From Gracilaria caudata (lineage: Eukaryota; Rhodophyta; Florideophyceae; Gracilariales; Gracilariaceae): DNA of 55,453 nt. Shown in pieces: positions 19,926 through 30,600 of the stretch. Each line of letters starts with the position of its first letter. The stretch's first letter is position 1. The notes below the pieces were generated by a model. That model saw only the letters and a list, made by a program, of their open reading frames with translations. It was not told where the DNA came from and searched no databases. The translations under genes were made by a program, and so were the position numbers. The stretch is from assembly GCA_030374735.1 (NCBI GenBank), contig JASCIV010000068.1, forward strand, positions 1-55,453. Direction: 5' to 3'.

Positions 19926-21038
19926 ATGAGTGGTCCCCAGCAAAACCCAATCAACAACAGTGGCCCTTCACCGGAAGAGCAATTTTCTAAAGTGCACAGA
20001 CTTGCCAAATGCTTGCGGAGGTGGGTAGCATATGAAGAACACGACAGGCATATGTTTTACGCACACGAAATTGTCTCCGCTGCCATTAAGATTGGACACT
20101 ACCCCTCGGCCGTGAACGAGATAATGAACTATCTGCAGGGTTCTCCTAGAAGCTTTGTGAAACTTCTTCTATCACTATATGCTCTGTCTTCTAAAACAGG
20201 AACTGAATGGCAAAAAATTGGACAAACGCTGAATGACTTTTATGACCCTCGACCCTTCCACGCAAAGAAGTACACATGGCAACTTCAGACGCCGGTAAAA
20301 CCACTTGACCTTGTTTGCAGGTGTGTTGAAAATGACATCGATCATCTGAAAGATGAGCTAAAACAACAAATAGAAATGTTTGAGAAGCTTAAGGAAACTG
20401 CCCTCCATTATCAAAAAATAGTAAAGATCGCAACACCATCGGGGTTCCGTAAGGGATGGGGCGCGTCAGAAGGTCCGATGTTCAACGTAGTCGAAGACGC
20501 AAAGCAAGAGTGCTTCGAAAGAATATATCAACGCACAAGGGAACTATTTCGGTATGAGGATGAATCAACTCATTTCTATCATGCTTTCAAGCTTGTGGAG
20601 TTGTTTTCTGGAATTATTGAGAGGAACGCAAATGTGCTAACTGAGCGTGCGAAGAAAAAGAGAGCAAGTGGCACGGCGGACATGCTCGAGGCACTGACGA
20701 AGAGTTACGTGCAACCCTTGGAGGATATCCTGCGTCTTTCCCAAACACACGAGCGTATCACACTCGTTCTGAAAGACGCTGCTTTTTCAGAGTCAACCCA
20801 AACGGTACTTTCTCGGGCTTTGAACAACATGGCCAGGAATCCACTTGATCTCGACTACGAACAGGCAGAGGGGAATATAATTCCATCCTGCATGGGCAAG
20901 TTAATGCTTGGACCTCATGTGTACAAGTTAATGAGGGCTCGCAAAGTCATAGCAGATAATGTGAAACATGCGATGATCAAAAACGGGCTGTGGAAGAAGT
21001 ACATTTTGGAAGCTACGGAGATTGTTGGTGAGCTTTGA
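19926..21038 (+). CDS. Unrecognised alpha-helical protein
   Basis: 370 residues from the ATG at 19926, not recognised. The sequence is rich in charged and aromatic residues with few prolines after residue 20. It looks almost entirely helical, for example LKDELKQQIEMFEKLKETAL (about 141-160), which may form a coiled coil. No signal peptide, membrane segment, zinc site or nucleotide-binding motif is visible. Composition and codon use look like those of neighbouring genes, and the frame is clean over 1.1 kb, so it is very probably a real protein. Single exon as read, though an upstream exon cannot be excluded. It is divergent from the HCNGP-like gene. Confidence 0.8.
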   Translation: MSGPQQNPINNSGPSPEEQFSKVHRLAKCLRRWVAYEEHDRHMFYAHEIVSAAIKIGHYPSAVNEIMNYLQGSPRSFVKLLLSLYALSSKTGTEWQKIGQTLNDFYDPRPFHAKKYTWQLQTPVKPLDLVCRCVENDIDHLKDELKQQIEMFEKLKETALHYQKIVKIATPSGFRKGWGASEGPMFNVVEDAKQECFERIYQRTRELFRYEDESTHFYHAFKLVELFSGIIERNANVLTERAKKKRASGTADMLEALTKSYVQPLEDILRLSQTHERITLVLKDAAFSESTQTVLSRALNNMARNPLDLDYEQAEGNIIPSCMGKLMLGPHVYKLMRARKVIADNVKHAMIKNGLWKKYILEATEIVGEL

Positions 21039-22445
21039 GTTTCATGAGGGTACAGAGGAATGGCATCAGTTTCTCACAAGGCCTCGTCTCAGTAACAATG
21101 TACGCCACCGCTTCTTCTGACGTTTCCGTCTAGCGACCTGTTAAACGATAGAAGTGGTGTTACGCAGCAGCCAAAACCCTTGGAGCAGAAATTTTAGGAG
21201 TTTTCTTTTTGATGAAAAGTTTCCACTATCGTGGTGGAGTTAAACATAATCGATGTGACCTTTTTGTTTGTGGAGGTGTGAAAGAGCTGTATATATTACA
21301 GGCCCTCTCAGCTTTTTTCGTGGCTTAAAGGGCGACCTGGTGAGCGATACGACATGTATTCCTCCGCGAATGCTTATCGACATGTTTGATCAGAAACACA
21401 TCCCGAAACCAGCCAGGGGCTCGTCAGTCTTCGTCTCGTTTCATATCTTGACGCTTAATAGCGAATCTAAATGCTAAGATGGGTAACGACAATAGGTGTC
21501 GAACGTTATTTCGAATGGTAGTTAGTGTCACTATGAGATGCTCAAGAACGACAGCCTTCGTTATAATAAGATAAAAGGTTACCAAATTCAATATGCCTTC
21601 ATGTCCTTAGAAAGCATTAAATCAATTTTTATACGCGGAGGACCAAGGTGAGAAAGAGGGCTTGTTATCCCATGAGTGGCATTTATATACACTGCTAAAA
21701 GCACAGTGCAAAGCACGACGGTAGCTTTCTTTCCTACGTAAAGTTAGACTGGTCAACTGTTTGTATCATACTGGGTGCCGTCAAAGTCCGAACCAAAAAG
21801 CAGGAAGGTCTGGAAGGTAGCGCCGTAGCAACCTGTACGTGTAGTTATAATGAATGTGAAGAAAGGTCATCATGATCATCATGATGATGATGACCGATGG
21901 GGTCTGAATTTCAAGGCTTGTACAGTGTAAAACGTACCGTCGCACACGTAGGTGTACGTGTACGGCGGTACAAGGTGAGACACTGTAATCGCCAAGATTT
22001 GGTATTTGTCAAGAGCATTAAAATTAAATCATTCAGCGGAATCTTTGGTCCAGGGTGTGGTCGCTGATGTGACTCATTTGTGTCCTTCTCCCTTGCGAGG
22101 GACTCTATTGCGTTCAAGACAGTCGCACAAAGCGCCCAAGTTGTAGCAAGAAAATCGTTTTCGACATCAACAGTGATCGCCGTACATATACGAGCAGGGA
22201 GAGGTCTTGTCTTCAATCGTTTCCCGCGACGTCGACACAGTGCAAACAGCTACAGCTTTTTATCAACAACAAATCACGAAACCCTGAATCGGGAGAGGCT
22301 TGGTTCTAATTTTTATCAACTCAGGCAAAGCAGGAAGGCCTCTTCAGCAACATATAAACCACGGCACGGTAAGATCTTCTCGAATTTCTCTTCACTCTCA
22401 CTACCGCGTTTTTCGCTTTAACCGTTAGCCACAGAACAACTCGCG
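21039..22445. other. Intergenic region between helical-protein gene and SARNP gene
   Basis: 1.4 kb with no supported gene. A short ATCATG/ATGATG simple repeat lies at 21868-21895. A possible 5'-UTR intron of the SARNP gene is suggested by CGGTAAGATC near 22368-22377 and AG dinucleotides at 22426-22432. This is weak evidence. Confidence 0.35.
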
Positions 22446-23465
22446 ATGAAGCTATCCAAACTACGCGTCCCCGAATTGCGGAAACGTCTCAAGGCCCTTG
22501 GACTTGATGAGAAAGGCAATCGACCTGTCCTAATCAAACGATTACGTGAGGCGCTCCTGGTTGAACAAAACGCTAAGGGTAGCCGTGAAAAACAGGCTGA
22601 TCCCCAATTTAAGGATGACGAGCAGCCAGCAACAGCCGGCGAGAATCCTGCTGATTCTAAAACCCAGCAGCCCGCACCAGACCGTAACGACTCTGCAGAA
22701 GGACGGCCGAGCATGGAGAGAACATATAAGCGCAAGCTGGAGGACGACATTCGGCCAGAAGACCACAGCCCAAAACGCCGGTATAAGGCAAACACCAATG
22801 GCCACACGAGTTCTTCGGCCACTCAGGTTACTCGACAGATTTCCTCTCCACCTCGGCGTCAATACCGATCGAAGAAGGTCGCGGACGAAAGTGGTGTCCA
22901 AGACAAGCAACAAGTCGATCGTGCTCCTCCTGTCCAAGAACAGCCGTCGACGCGTTCAGAACCAGCCAAACGAGGTGAGGCAGACTCGCCCACTTCCCCG
23001 CAAGATGGAAAAAACGGCGTGAAGAATCTTGACAAGGAATCAATTGGAGTTTCGGTTACGACAGGACGACCCAGTGAGAATGGGTCGTCAACCAGGATTG
23101 CTAAGGCTGCCGAACCGAAGTCGACGGGCAATCTGCAGGACACCGAAGATGCAGCTTCACTTGAACGCATTCGTCGAAGGAAGGAGCGATTTGGGATTGT
23201 CATCAAAGAAGCAGCGGGTGGGGATCCCACTGATGAAGAAGCAGTCCGGAGGAGACGTGCTCGCTTTGGTACCATTACCGTCATGAGTAATTCGGCGAAG
23301 ATTTCGAAAGCTGCCAAGCAAGAGCATGACGAAGCTGCATTACGTCGCCGTGCGGAAAAATTTGGGATGAATGGCGTGAAACGGGGCCCGACCGACACTG
23401 CTTTGCCCAAGGACGAAGTTGAGAAACGGCTCAAGCGACAGAAAAGGTTTCAAAGCGTTTCCTGA
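22446..23465 (+). CDS. SARNP: SAP-domain mRNA-export protein (SARNP/CIP29/Tho1/MOS11 type)
   Basis: 339 residues. The SAP helix-extended-loop-helix domain occupies 1-40 (LSKLRVPELRKRLKALGLD, then a PVLIKRLREAL helix). A long Ser/Pro/Gln/Arg-rich linker follows. Near 240-310 are three copies of the basic helix motif typical of Tho1/CIP29: RRKERFGIV, RRRRARFGTI and RRRAEKFGMNG. A short basic tail ends in RLKRQKRFQSVS. Known members bind RNA/DNA and associate with the TREX complex (UAP56/DDX39 and ALY) in mRNA export. The linker is longer than in human SARNP (210 residues). Convergent with eL13. Confidence 0.85.
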   Translation: MKLSKLRVPELRKRLKALGLDEKGNRPVLIKRLREALLVEQNAKGSREKQADPQFKDDEQPATAGENPADSKTQQPAPDRNDSAEGRPSMERTYKRKLEDDIRPEDHSPKRRYKANTNGHTSSSATQVTRQISSPPRRQYRSKKVADESGVQDKQQVDRAPPVQEQPSTRSEPAKRGEADSPTSPQDGKNGVKNLDKESIGVSVTTGRPSENGSSTRIAKAAEPKSTGNLQDTEDAASLERIRRRKERFGIVIKEAAGGDPTDEEAVRRRRARFGTITVMSNSAKISKAAKQEHDEAALRRRAEKFGMNGVKRGPTDTALPKDEVEKRLKRQKRFQSVS

Positions 23466-23847
23466 TTCGATTGCCTTGATCCCGGTGCCTATTTTCTTAT
23501 TCCGATTGAATCGATGCAAGCTTGAGAGCGATACAAGGGATTACGACTGCCGTGCCTAAGGGCACAACTCACTGATATCATTAGGATCAATTGCTTGCAT
23601 AGTTGCTCTATTTATTGGCTTTCCTTCTTACTGTACTTCTATTCGAGGCGAAGAACCGCAAAAACAGCGCTCGCGCAAAACGGGGACGATCTTGTAGATG
23701 GAGCAGGTTCATCCAGTCATGTATGTAGTCGCTTCATCAGATACTTGGAAATGTAAACAAGTCTCAGAGTAATGGTAAGCATCGTAGCTTACTAAGAGGC
23801 ACCTTAAAGATAGCGTGCAACGCGACTTTCGTTTATTGAAGTAACAA
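23466..23847. other. Convergent intergenic region
   Basis: 382 bp between the SARNP and eL13 3' ends. Nothing beyond probable 3' UTRs was seen. Confidence 0.4.
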
Positions 23848-24480
23848 TCATTTCTTCGCCTTCTCTGCTTCCTCAGCTGCCTTCTGAGCAGCTTTCTTCT
23901 TACGAATTCCGTCGTACTTCTGGTTGGTGCGCTCAATACGCAATGACCTGTACGCAAACTTGGCCTTGTCTTCATTGGTAATCGTTCTAACTTCAACAGA
24001 AGAACTCTTGGGTTGGATAGGCATGAGTTTGCCCGTAAGTTGGGCTGCAACAGCCAAATCCTCCTTTGTGGCCTCGCCAGCCTTTGGCTTGGCAGCATTC
24101 TTCGGGAAAAGAATGAGCTTTGACTTGTATTCCTTCAAACGTTGCACATTCTCTTGCATCGAGTCCACGGAGCGATTCTTGCGGCGCGGATCGACGGCAA
24201 TTCCGATTGTCGACGCAAACTTGTACGGAATACCGGCCTCCTTGAGTTCCTCCACAGAGAAGCCACGTCCTAACCTGACACGCATGTTGTACTTGTTAGT
24301 GGTGCAGGTTACGATCGGACGGAGTGGACCATCGACCGGACGCGGAGCGAGCTTGGCAGCTTTGATAGTCCGGGCCCTGCGGCGACGGCGCTTGCGCATG
24401 GGCTGGTCGAACCAAGTGCGCACGCGCGTATCCCACTCCTTGTGGAAATGAATGTTCGGAATGACATTATTGTGCTTCAT
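23848..24480 (-). CDS. RPL13: 60S ribosomal protein L13 (eL13)
   Basis: 210 residues, full family length. Matches eL13 throughout: HFHKEWDTRVRTWFDQPMRK at the start, an Arg/Lys-rich stretch, APRPVDGPLRPIVTCTTNKY, VRLGRGFSVEELKEAGI, the conserved GIAVDPRRKNRS, a VQRLKEYKSKLILFP block and a lysine/alanine-rich helical tail. It is a structural protein of the cytosolic large subunit near the base of the P stalk. Single exon from the ATG at 24480; the N-terminal extension before HFHKEW is slightly different from the animal and plant MVLKP-type start. Strongly expressed genes of this kind often carry an intron beside the start codon, but none is needed here. Confidence 0.97.
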   Translation of the reverse strand: MKHNNVIPNIHFHKEWDTRVRTWFDQPMRKRRRRRARTIKAAKLAPRPVDGPLRPIVTCTTNKYNMRVRLGRGFSVEELKEAGIPYKFASTIGIAVDPRRKNRSVDSMQENVQRLKEYKSKLILFPKNAAKPKAGEATKEDLAVAAQLTGKLMPIQPKSSSVEVRTITNEDKAKFAYRSLRIERTNQKYDGIRKKKAAQKAAEEAEKAKK

Positions 24481-24824
24481 GACGGAGAAGTTTCCGTCGT
24501 TCTACGACTGCGAACGGATGAAGAAGGAGGCGGATGCAATGATCCCGGTCTCCAGTCGACAAAAATGGGCTTGTCGATTATGATCGAGACAAGGTAGGCG
24601 CGAGGAACTGGGTGCAGTGCGACGCCGGTCGGCGTCCGATAAGCTATCATCCTCAATGTGGACTTCGTTGCACCGTGGCAACGTGTGTGCGCTGGCGAAA
24701 GGGGTGAAGCTCACGTGTTGTGCAAAGGAGCACTCTCCGTCCACACAGCCCGCACAAAAATCAAAACGGCATTAAGATAACGTCGTACCGCGCGTGTTCC
24801 CCGCCAATCTAGAGCTAACATACC

Positions 24825-24938
24825 TTCGTACTTCGCGTTGGGGGCGTAAAGTGCCCGTCCATCCATGTTGCATTTCTGGAGCAACACAAAGCAATCCCAT
24901 TCCCCGAGAATCATCCTCATGATTGCAAAACGACGCAC
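24825..24938 (-). other. Possible exon of an unidentified spliced gene
   Basis: A minus-strand frame reads MRRFAIMRMILGEWDCFVLL and ends near YAPNAKYEG at a GTATGT that matches the TMCO1 intron-1 donor. A candidate acceptor CGCCAG lies near 24690. The product was not recognised and the downstream exon is not certain. It could instead be untranslated leader of eL13. Low confidence. Confidence 0.2.
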
Positions 24939-25540
24939 CTCACTACATATGGATCCAGTGGTAGCTGACTAATTGGCCTGCACAACGAAGCGACGAGCAG
25001 CTGAGGCAGAAAGCAAAGGTTTAAAGTGTCAGTAGCGAAGCTTTAACCATCTAGGAATCTTATCACAAGGAAAATAGAACTATTCGCAGCCAAATTCTTC
25101 AGTGCGACGAAGATTATTTCTCCTAAAGCTTTACACGTATGGGACAATGAAGCACACGCAGAGTTGCTACTGAATTGTAGCTGTCGAGCAAACATCTATT
25201 TGCGAAAAGTTATGAGACGGTTGTGACAGGATCTGCCTGAATCAGATGCTGGGTTATACCCTTCCTGATTGAGTACAATGTAGAGTAGTTCCGAAACTGC
25301 TCCGAGCCGTGAATTTTTCTGAGGGAAGCTCAGTATCGAATGTAATCTAAAAGAAGAGCCCCTTGTAGACGTATGGAGGATAAAGAGATTTTTGTATAGC
25401 TGGAGATAAGCAATATCTCAAAAGATGGCAAAGGAGTTCTCATTTGTGCTTCATTTTGTTTCAAAACTGGCGGAGAATATACAGCTTCGATACATCGTTG
25501 GATAAATTATCCACGCTAACCGCAGTGGATCCAATGCGAT

Positions 25541-25583
25541 GCAAGACAGCATGGTACCCTTCGTACATACCATGCTGTCTTGC
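25541..25583. repeat. Perfect 16-bp inverted repeat (hairpin)
   Basis: The arm GCAAGACAGCATGGTA (25541-25556) and its exact reverse complement (25568-25583) flank an 11-base loop. It sits in intergenic DNA about 420 bp upstream of the ADP/ATP carrier start. It would fold as a stable stem if transcribed. Confidence 0.9.
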
Positions 25584-26003
25584 CAGGAAATGATCGTTAA
25601 AAGTATGATATACTTCGGAAGGAAGGTTTAGGAACACAAGCATCAGTCACTGATCAGTGCTCACAGTAACTTCACCACCTCCGTGGCGTCGGTCGCGGTC
25701 AATTAATTTAATCATTGGATATTACGCTCCAAACGTGTAGTAGAGTTTGTTGCTACAGAGTCGCAAATTGCTCGGAATGCGGGCTCAGATTTCTTCCAAA
25801 ATTCATGATCGCTTTGGCCCGTTCTGTACCAACCATTTTAAGGCGAACTCGTCGTCGCCCATTCAATGCATTGACATCGCCCGGCGATTCCCACCTCATA
25901 AGCCACGCTGAGCCAGCCGTCGGCATCCATACCGAAGTCTTCTGAGTGAAGCCGATCGCCCATCCCTATCCCTCTCAACACTCCGATCTCCGCGTCTTCC
26001 ACA

Positions 26004-27059
26004 ATGGTCGCGAACATATGGAAAAGCGTCGGTCTTGGAGGCGCGCTTGCGTCGCCCGCCTTCACCATGGTCGCCGAGCGGCATAAATCTGTCAAGGACG
26101 CCGCTGACACTCCCAACTGTGGCGCCCCCAAGGTGCTAGCCGCCGCCCCGAAGGAGGAGTTCAATGCGAAGAAGTTCCTCGCCGATCTTGCGGCTGGTGG
26201 AACTGCCGGCGGTATCTCGAAGACCATTGTGGCCCCCATTGAACGAGTCAAGCTCTTGCTTCAGACTCAGGACGCGAACCCCCTTATCAAGTCCGGCGAG
26301 ATCCCGAGGTACACTGGTATAATCAACTGCTTTACTCGTGTTGCGCGTGAACAGGGAATCGGATCGTTCTGGAGAGGTAATCTTGCTAATGTGATTCGTT
26401 ATTTTCCGACTCAGGCCTTTAACTTTGCGTTCAAGGATACCATCAAGAAGCAGTTCCCCAAGTACGATCCCAAGAAAGAATTCGGCAAGTTTGCCATGGC
26501 TAATGTTGCCGCCGGTGGCGCTGCTGGTGCCTGCTCACTTCTCATCGTTTATCCTTTGGATTTCGCAAGAACTCGTCTTGCAGCCGATGTCGGCAAGGGT
26601 GCGAGCAGGGAGTTCACTGGTCTTGTAGATTGTCTACGAAAGGTTGCCGTGAGAGGAGGTCCGCTTGCCCTGTACCAAGGATTTGGTGTGTCTGTCCAAG
26701 GTATTATCGTGTACCGTGGTGCCTATTTCGGTCTTTATGACACCGCCAAGGGTCTTCTTTTCGAGGATGAGAAGAAGGCTAATGTTTTCGCCAAGTGGGC
26801 TGTCGCTCAGGCTGTGACCTCTCTCTCAGGCCTCATCTCGTATCCGTTCGACACTGTCCGTCGTCGTCTAATGATGCAGTCTGGTGGTAAGGAAAAAATG
26901 TACAACGGTACCCTCGATGCCTGGAGAAAGATCCTCGTCAACGAAGGTCTCGGTGCCTTCTTCAAGGGCTCGCTCTCCAACATCCTTCGTGGTGCTGGTG
27001 GTGCTCTTGTCCTCGTCATGTATGATGAACTGAAGAAGATCATTGACAAGCGAATGTAA
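26004..27059 (+). CDS. ANT: Mitochondrial ADP/ATP carrier (adenine nucleotide translocase)
   Basis: 351 residues with three mitochondrial-carrier repeats, each with a Px[D/E]xx[K/R]-type motif: APIERVKLLLQTQ, YPLDFARTRLAADVG and YPFDTVRRRLMMQSGG. The nucleotide-carrier signature RRRMMM appears as RRRLMM (286-291), with Met to Leu at its fourth position. It exchanges cytosolic ADP for matrix ATP across the inner membrane. An N-terminal extension of ~50 residues precedes the first helix, as in plant carriers, and may be a removable presequence. Single exon, no defects. Convergent with the BAT2-like gene. Confidence 0.96.
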   Translation: MVANIWKSVGLGGALASPAFTMVAERHKSVKDAADTPNCGAPKVLAAAPKEEFNAKKFLADLAAGGTAGGISKTIVAPIERVKLLLQTQDANPLIKSGEIPRYTGIINCFTRVAREQGIGSFWRGNLANVIRYFPTQAFNFAFKDTIKKQFPKYDPKKEFGKFAMANVAAGGAAGACSLLIVYPLDFARTRLAADVGKGASREFTGLVDCLRKVAVRGGPLALYQGFGVSVQGIIVYRGAYFGLYDTAKGLLFEDEKKANVFAKWAVAQAVTSLSGLISYPFDTVRRRLMMQSGGKEKMYNGTLDAWRKILVNEGLGAFFKGSLSNILRGAGGALVLVMYDELKKIIDKRM

Positions 27060-27654
27060 ACGCTTGAGCGTGCGAGATTCACTGTGCACAGGTAGCGTCG
27101 TAGGTTAACCGTAGATGAGCCGTACAATACAATAAACCAGGCGCGATTTGTTTTCTGATACAAACCGCAGTGACCTAGCAAAAGATCGCTCACCGTGAGT
27201 GTTGCCTACGACGGACGGGCGCTACATTACGCCAGAATGCGAACTGGGGGAATTGGGAGGTTTTAGGTGATTATACAAGCCTTATGTATTTCTAGGTATC
27301 CTGACGTGGTGCAGGTGAGGGGTTTGGAACAAGACACATCTTTCTGCGTTTCGTATATCTATCTTTTGTCGTGGAAGTAGAATGTTCGCCTCGCTCACCA
27401 CTAAATCTTTGGGAGGATGTTCGGCACAAGGATTAATAAGGATGCACCACAAAGAGAAACGTTTCGAATCGACGCGCCGCGGGACTTCGAAATGTTTGCT
27501 TCTGTGAGGATTCCCGTTTCTTACTGCAGACATGTCTGTATTTGGCTGAATCAGAATTTTACCCTGGCCCTTCCTTCTGTTCAGATAGCGACTAAATTGA
27601 TCATGGGCGATAAAGGGTAGTCTTTGCCCGAAGTTAAGAAAACACTGTTGCACT
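27060..27654. other. Convergent intergenic region
   Basis: 595 bp between the carrier and BAT2-like 3' ends. Only short, unrecognised open frames occur. Confidence 0.4.
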
Positions 27655-30600
27655 TCAAGTCGACTTCACGTCTCCCACGTTAGCCCGATTACCGTGCCCG
27701 TTCCCATCAGATCTCGGTAGGTAACTGTTTCCACGTCCCTTTCCACGAAATAATCCACGACCGCGCCCGCGCCCACGCCCACGTCCTCGACCGCGATATC
27801 CCCCACGCCCTCTGCGAGCCCCACGGCCCCTAAAACTCAAAGCGGCCCCACTCGTTGACTTCTCAGGCTCATTGCTCAAGTGATTGCTGCTCGATTCGTT
27901 GGTAGCTGATTCAACGTTTGATGACGAAGCTGTTGTCACATTGGAGGTCACTTGAGATCCTTTTGATGCGGCCCCATCCTCCTTTAGATTGTTTGTGTCG
28001 ATGAAGTAGATCTCGTTTGAATCTTTAACCGGTGCTGTCCGATCCATGCTCCTTCTCGCATGTGTGTTGTTTTTAGCGTTTCGATGTGGTTTCCGAAAGG
28101 CAGTGCTGCTGTCATCGATACGCGCATCAGTGGTCTTCCCAACGTGATGACCATCCCCATCATTTCTGCATTCCGTTGCGCCGCTTGTTGAAGAAATACT
28201 GATAACACCAGCACTGTTAGGCTTTGAAGTTTGCGTTGTGCTCTTCTCCTGAACTTCATTCTGTTGCCGGTCTTTGGAATGCAAATCATCACGATTTCCG
28301 TTCGCTCCTACGTACGAATCTCTTGAATCGGAAACCAACTTGATGTTGACCGATTTCCGATCTTCCTCCTCGCTTTTGGACGTTTCTCTTTTGGAAAGCC
28401 CACCTTGGTGCTGTCTTCTACCCCTTGATCCTGATTTCCTGGGCTTGCGCGCATTTATGAGAGGGTCTTGCGCCTTCCGGCTTAGCGCCGCCCCTCCGGA
28501 CTCCGAACGAGTAGGCTTCTTTGTCTGTCTCTTCTCATTGACACCATCTTGCGACGTTTCTCCCTCTGCATTCAATAGTGCACGTTGTTCCTTTCCGGAG
28601 CGCTTTTCAACAGCAGATTCCAATTGCGTTGTCGTCACGATCTCCGAAGTCTTACTTGAGCCTACCGGCCCCACTACTAACTCAATTTCACCTGAAACCG
28701 AAGAATGCTTCCCCATCAGTGGCGTACTAGACATTTTGTCGTGTTCCACGACATCCGGCTTTGCCACGTTGAGCATATCTTTATCCGTATCATGATTTCC
28801 AGATTGCAAGTCTTCGCTAGAGCCCTGCAGGATCTTCTCAGTGCTTCCCAGTATTCCGCGCTTGGATTTCCTGGAGTGTCGATAAGCCTTTCGGGAACGT
28901 GATCTTAAAGAATTGCCATGCTTCTCCGTACGAATTAGACTGGAGGGACCATTCTTTGTAGTAATGTTGTCCGTATCTTGGCTTTTGCCAACCGCATCAA
29001 AGCTTTCTGGTCGATCTGTAGGAGGAACCATTTCCCGGTAAGTGGGATCCCGATTCTCTGTAGAGACGTCCTCATCCGGAGATGTACTTGCAGCTTTCCA
29101 CCAATGAGCCGGTACGTGTTCTGTATGCCTTTCAGACGGAGTCCATTGCTTGTTCTCGGACCAGGCATTTGAAACGTCCCCATACGACGTCGACGGTCCA
29201 GATGGCGGGCAGGAGCGCAAAACAGGTACTACCGGAACTGATGGAAGAAGCGGAGCACCGACAAGAGGAAACGCTGCCGGTTGATTCAAGAAAGCTCGAG
29301 TAATCTCGTCAAAAGAAGTGGGGGGTGACGTTCTACTGCCCTTTGCCCAGGCCCTTGATTCCTCACCGTCGTCTTCTTCAAAAGGTTTTTGTTGAACTCT
29401 TTCCTCCGTACTTCCTCGCGTTTGCTTTCTGTTGACTTCTGCAGGACCGGATCTCTTATCGATGTTCACTGCAAATTCATCTGACTCGCTTGAAAACTCT
29501 CGACGGCTTCGACGGGCAAATTCGGACTTACCTCCACGCCCACGACGCGCTACCCCTCTGCTGCGTTCGAAATCTGATCTCATATTCTGATTCGAGTCGT
29601 GAACAGTGTGTGCAACATTCCCATTTTGAGCAAGAACATACCCTTGACCTTCCTTCCCAGGATCTCTTCTGGTACTAGGCTTCATTAAAACCTTCACATT
29701 CCCGCCCAATGTGGGAGGAATTGTAACGGAGTCATCCTTGTAAGCACTAGAGGTTGCCAAACGATTCACAGATGAAGGAACATAAGGATGCTCAAGTCCA
29801 CTAGGCAAACTTTCGCGCGATATCGTTCTCTTCACTGACATCAGCGCTATATCAGACCCCTTGCGTGCATGTTCAGACTGATTGGATCTTTCTGGGTGAG
29901 AATTAGTTCCCAGCACCTCCGTTGATTTTGATGAGCTTGAAGGTGCAATGTGTACACCCAAAGAATCGCCGGATAGTTGTCCCGTACGACTTCCCGTCTT
30001 CGTCGCCTTCGCTGCTTGTTGTGCTGCTTCCGCTCGTATCTGTGCAGTGACAGGAGAAATAACGTTTTGCTGCCTCTTTGCATCATTCGCCTTCGGAGCC
30101 CACGGAGCAGGGCGTAAAGGGGGCGGCGCCACTCGACGTTGAGGGACCTGTCTGAGTGTTTCTTCTCGAAGAGGCAAGGGTTGTTGTGGCCTCGAAATCA
30201 ACGGATTTTCGGCATGATGAAATTCCTGGGTTTCTTCATCACGATGAAGATGGCTAACCTTACCTGATGTTGATACGTGCCCCTGGTTCGAAGTGGACTC
30301 CAAGGAAACCGTGGTGGGTTGTCTCGTGCCATTTTCCTGTCTGGTACTATTGGGGACTTTGAGGTTCAGTGGAGGAGTCGAGTTTCCCACATCAGCCGAA
30401 GAGTCTCGTTTCGATGCCTCTCGTTTCACGCGTGAGCCCTGTGATGAGTTCGGACCAGCCTTCCGCGAATAAACTCGTCTGCCCCTTCGCCGATCACCGT
30501 AAACTGCTCGATTTATGATCAGCTCGATAACGGAACGCACAGCATCCCTAGTTTCTGCCTTTTTTCGCCTTCTATCCAGCCATTCCCCGCGAGTTTCATT

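Larger units (their letters stand above)
24481..26003. other. Intergenic region between eL13 and ADP/ATP carrier
   Basis: 1.5 kb between divergent genes. It contains a possible minus-strand exon with a GTATGT donor (24825-24938) and a perfect hairpin at 25541-25583, both listed separately. Otherwise no gene is supported. The last 200 bp presumably hold the carrier promoter. Confidence 0.4.

Noticed and set aside
21868..21895. ATCATG/ATGATG palindromic stretch as a regulatory site
   Set aside because: It is a simple trinucleotide repeat; the apparent symmetry follows from that.
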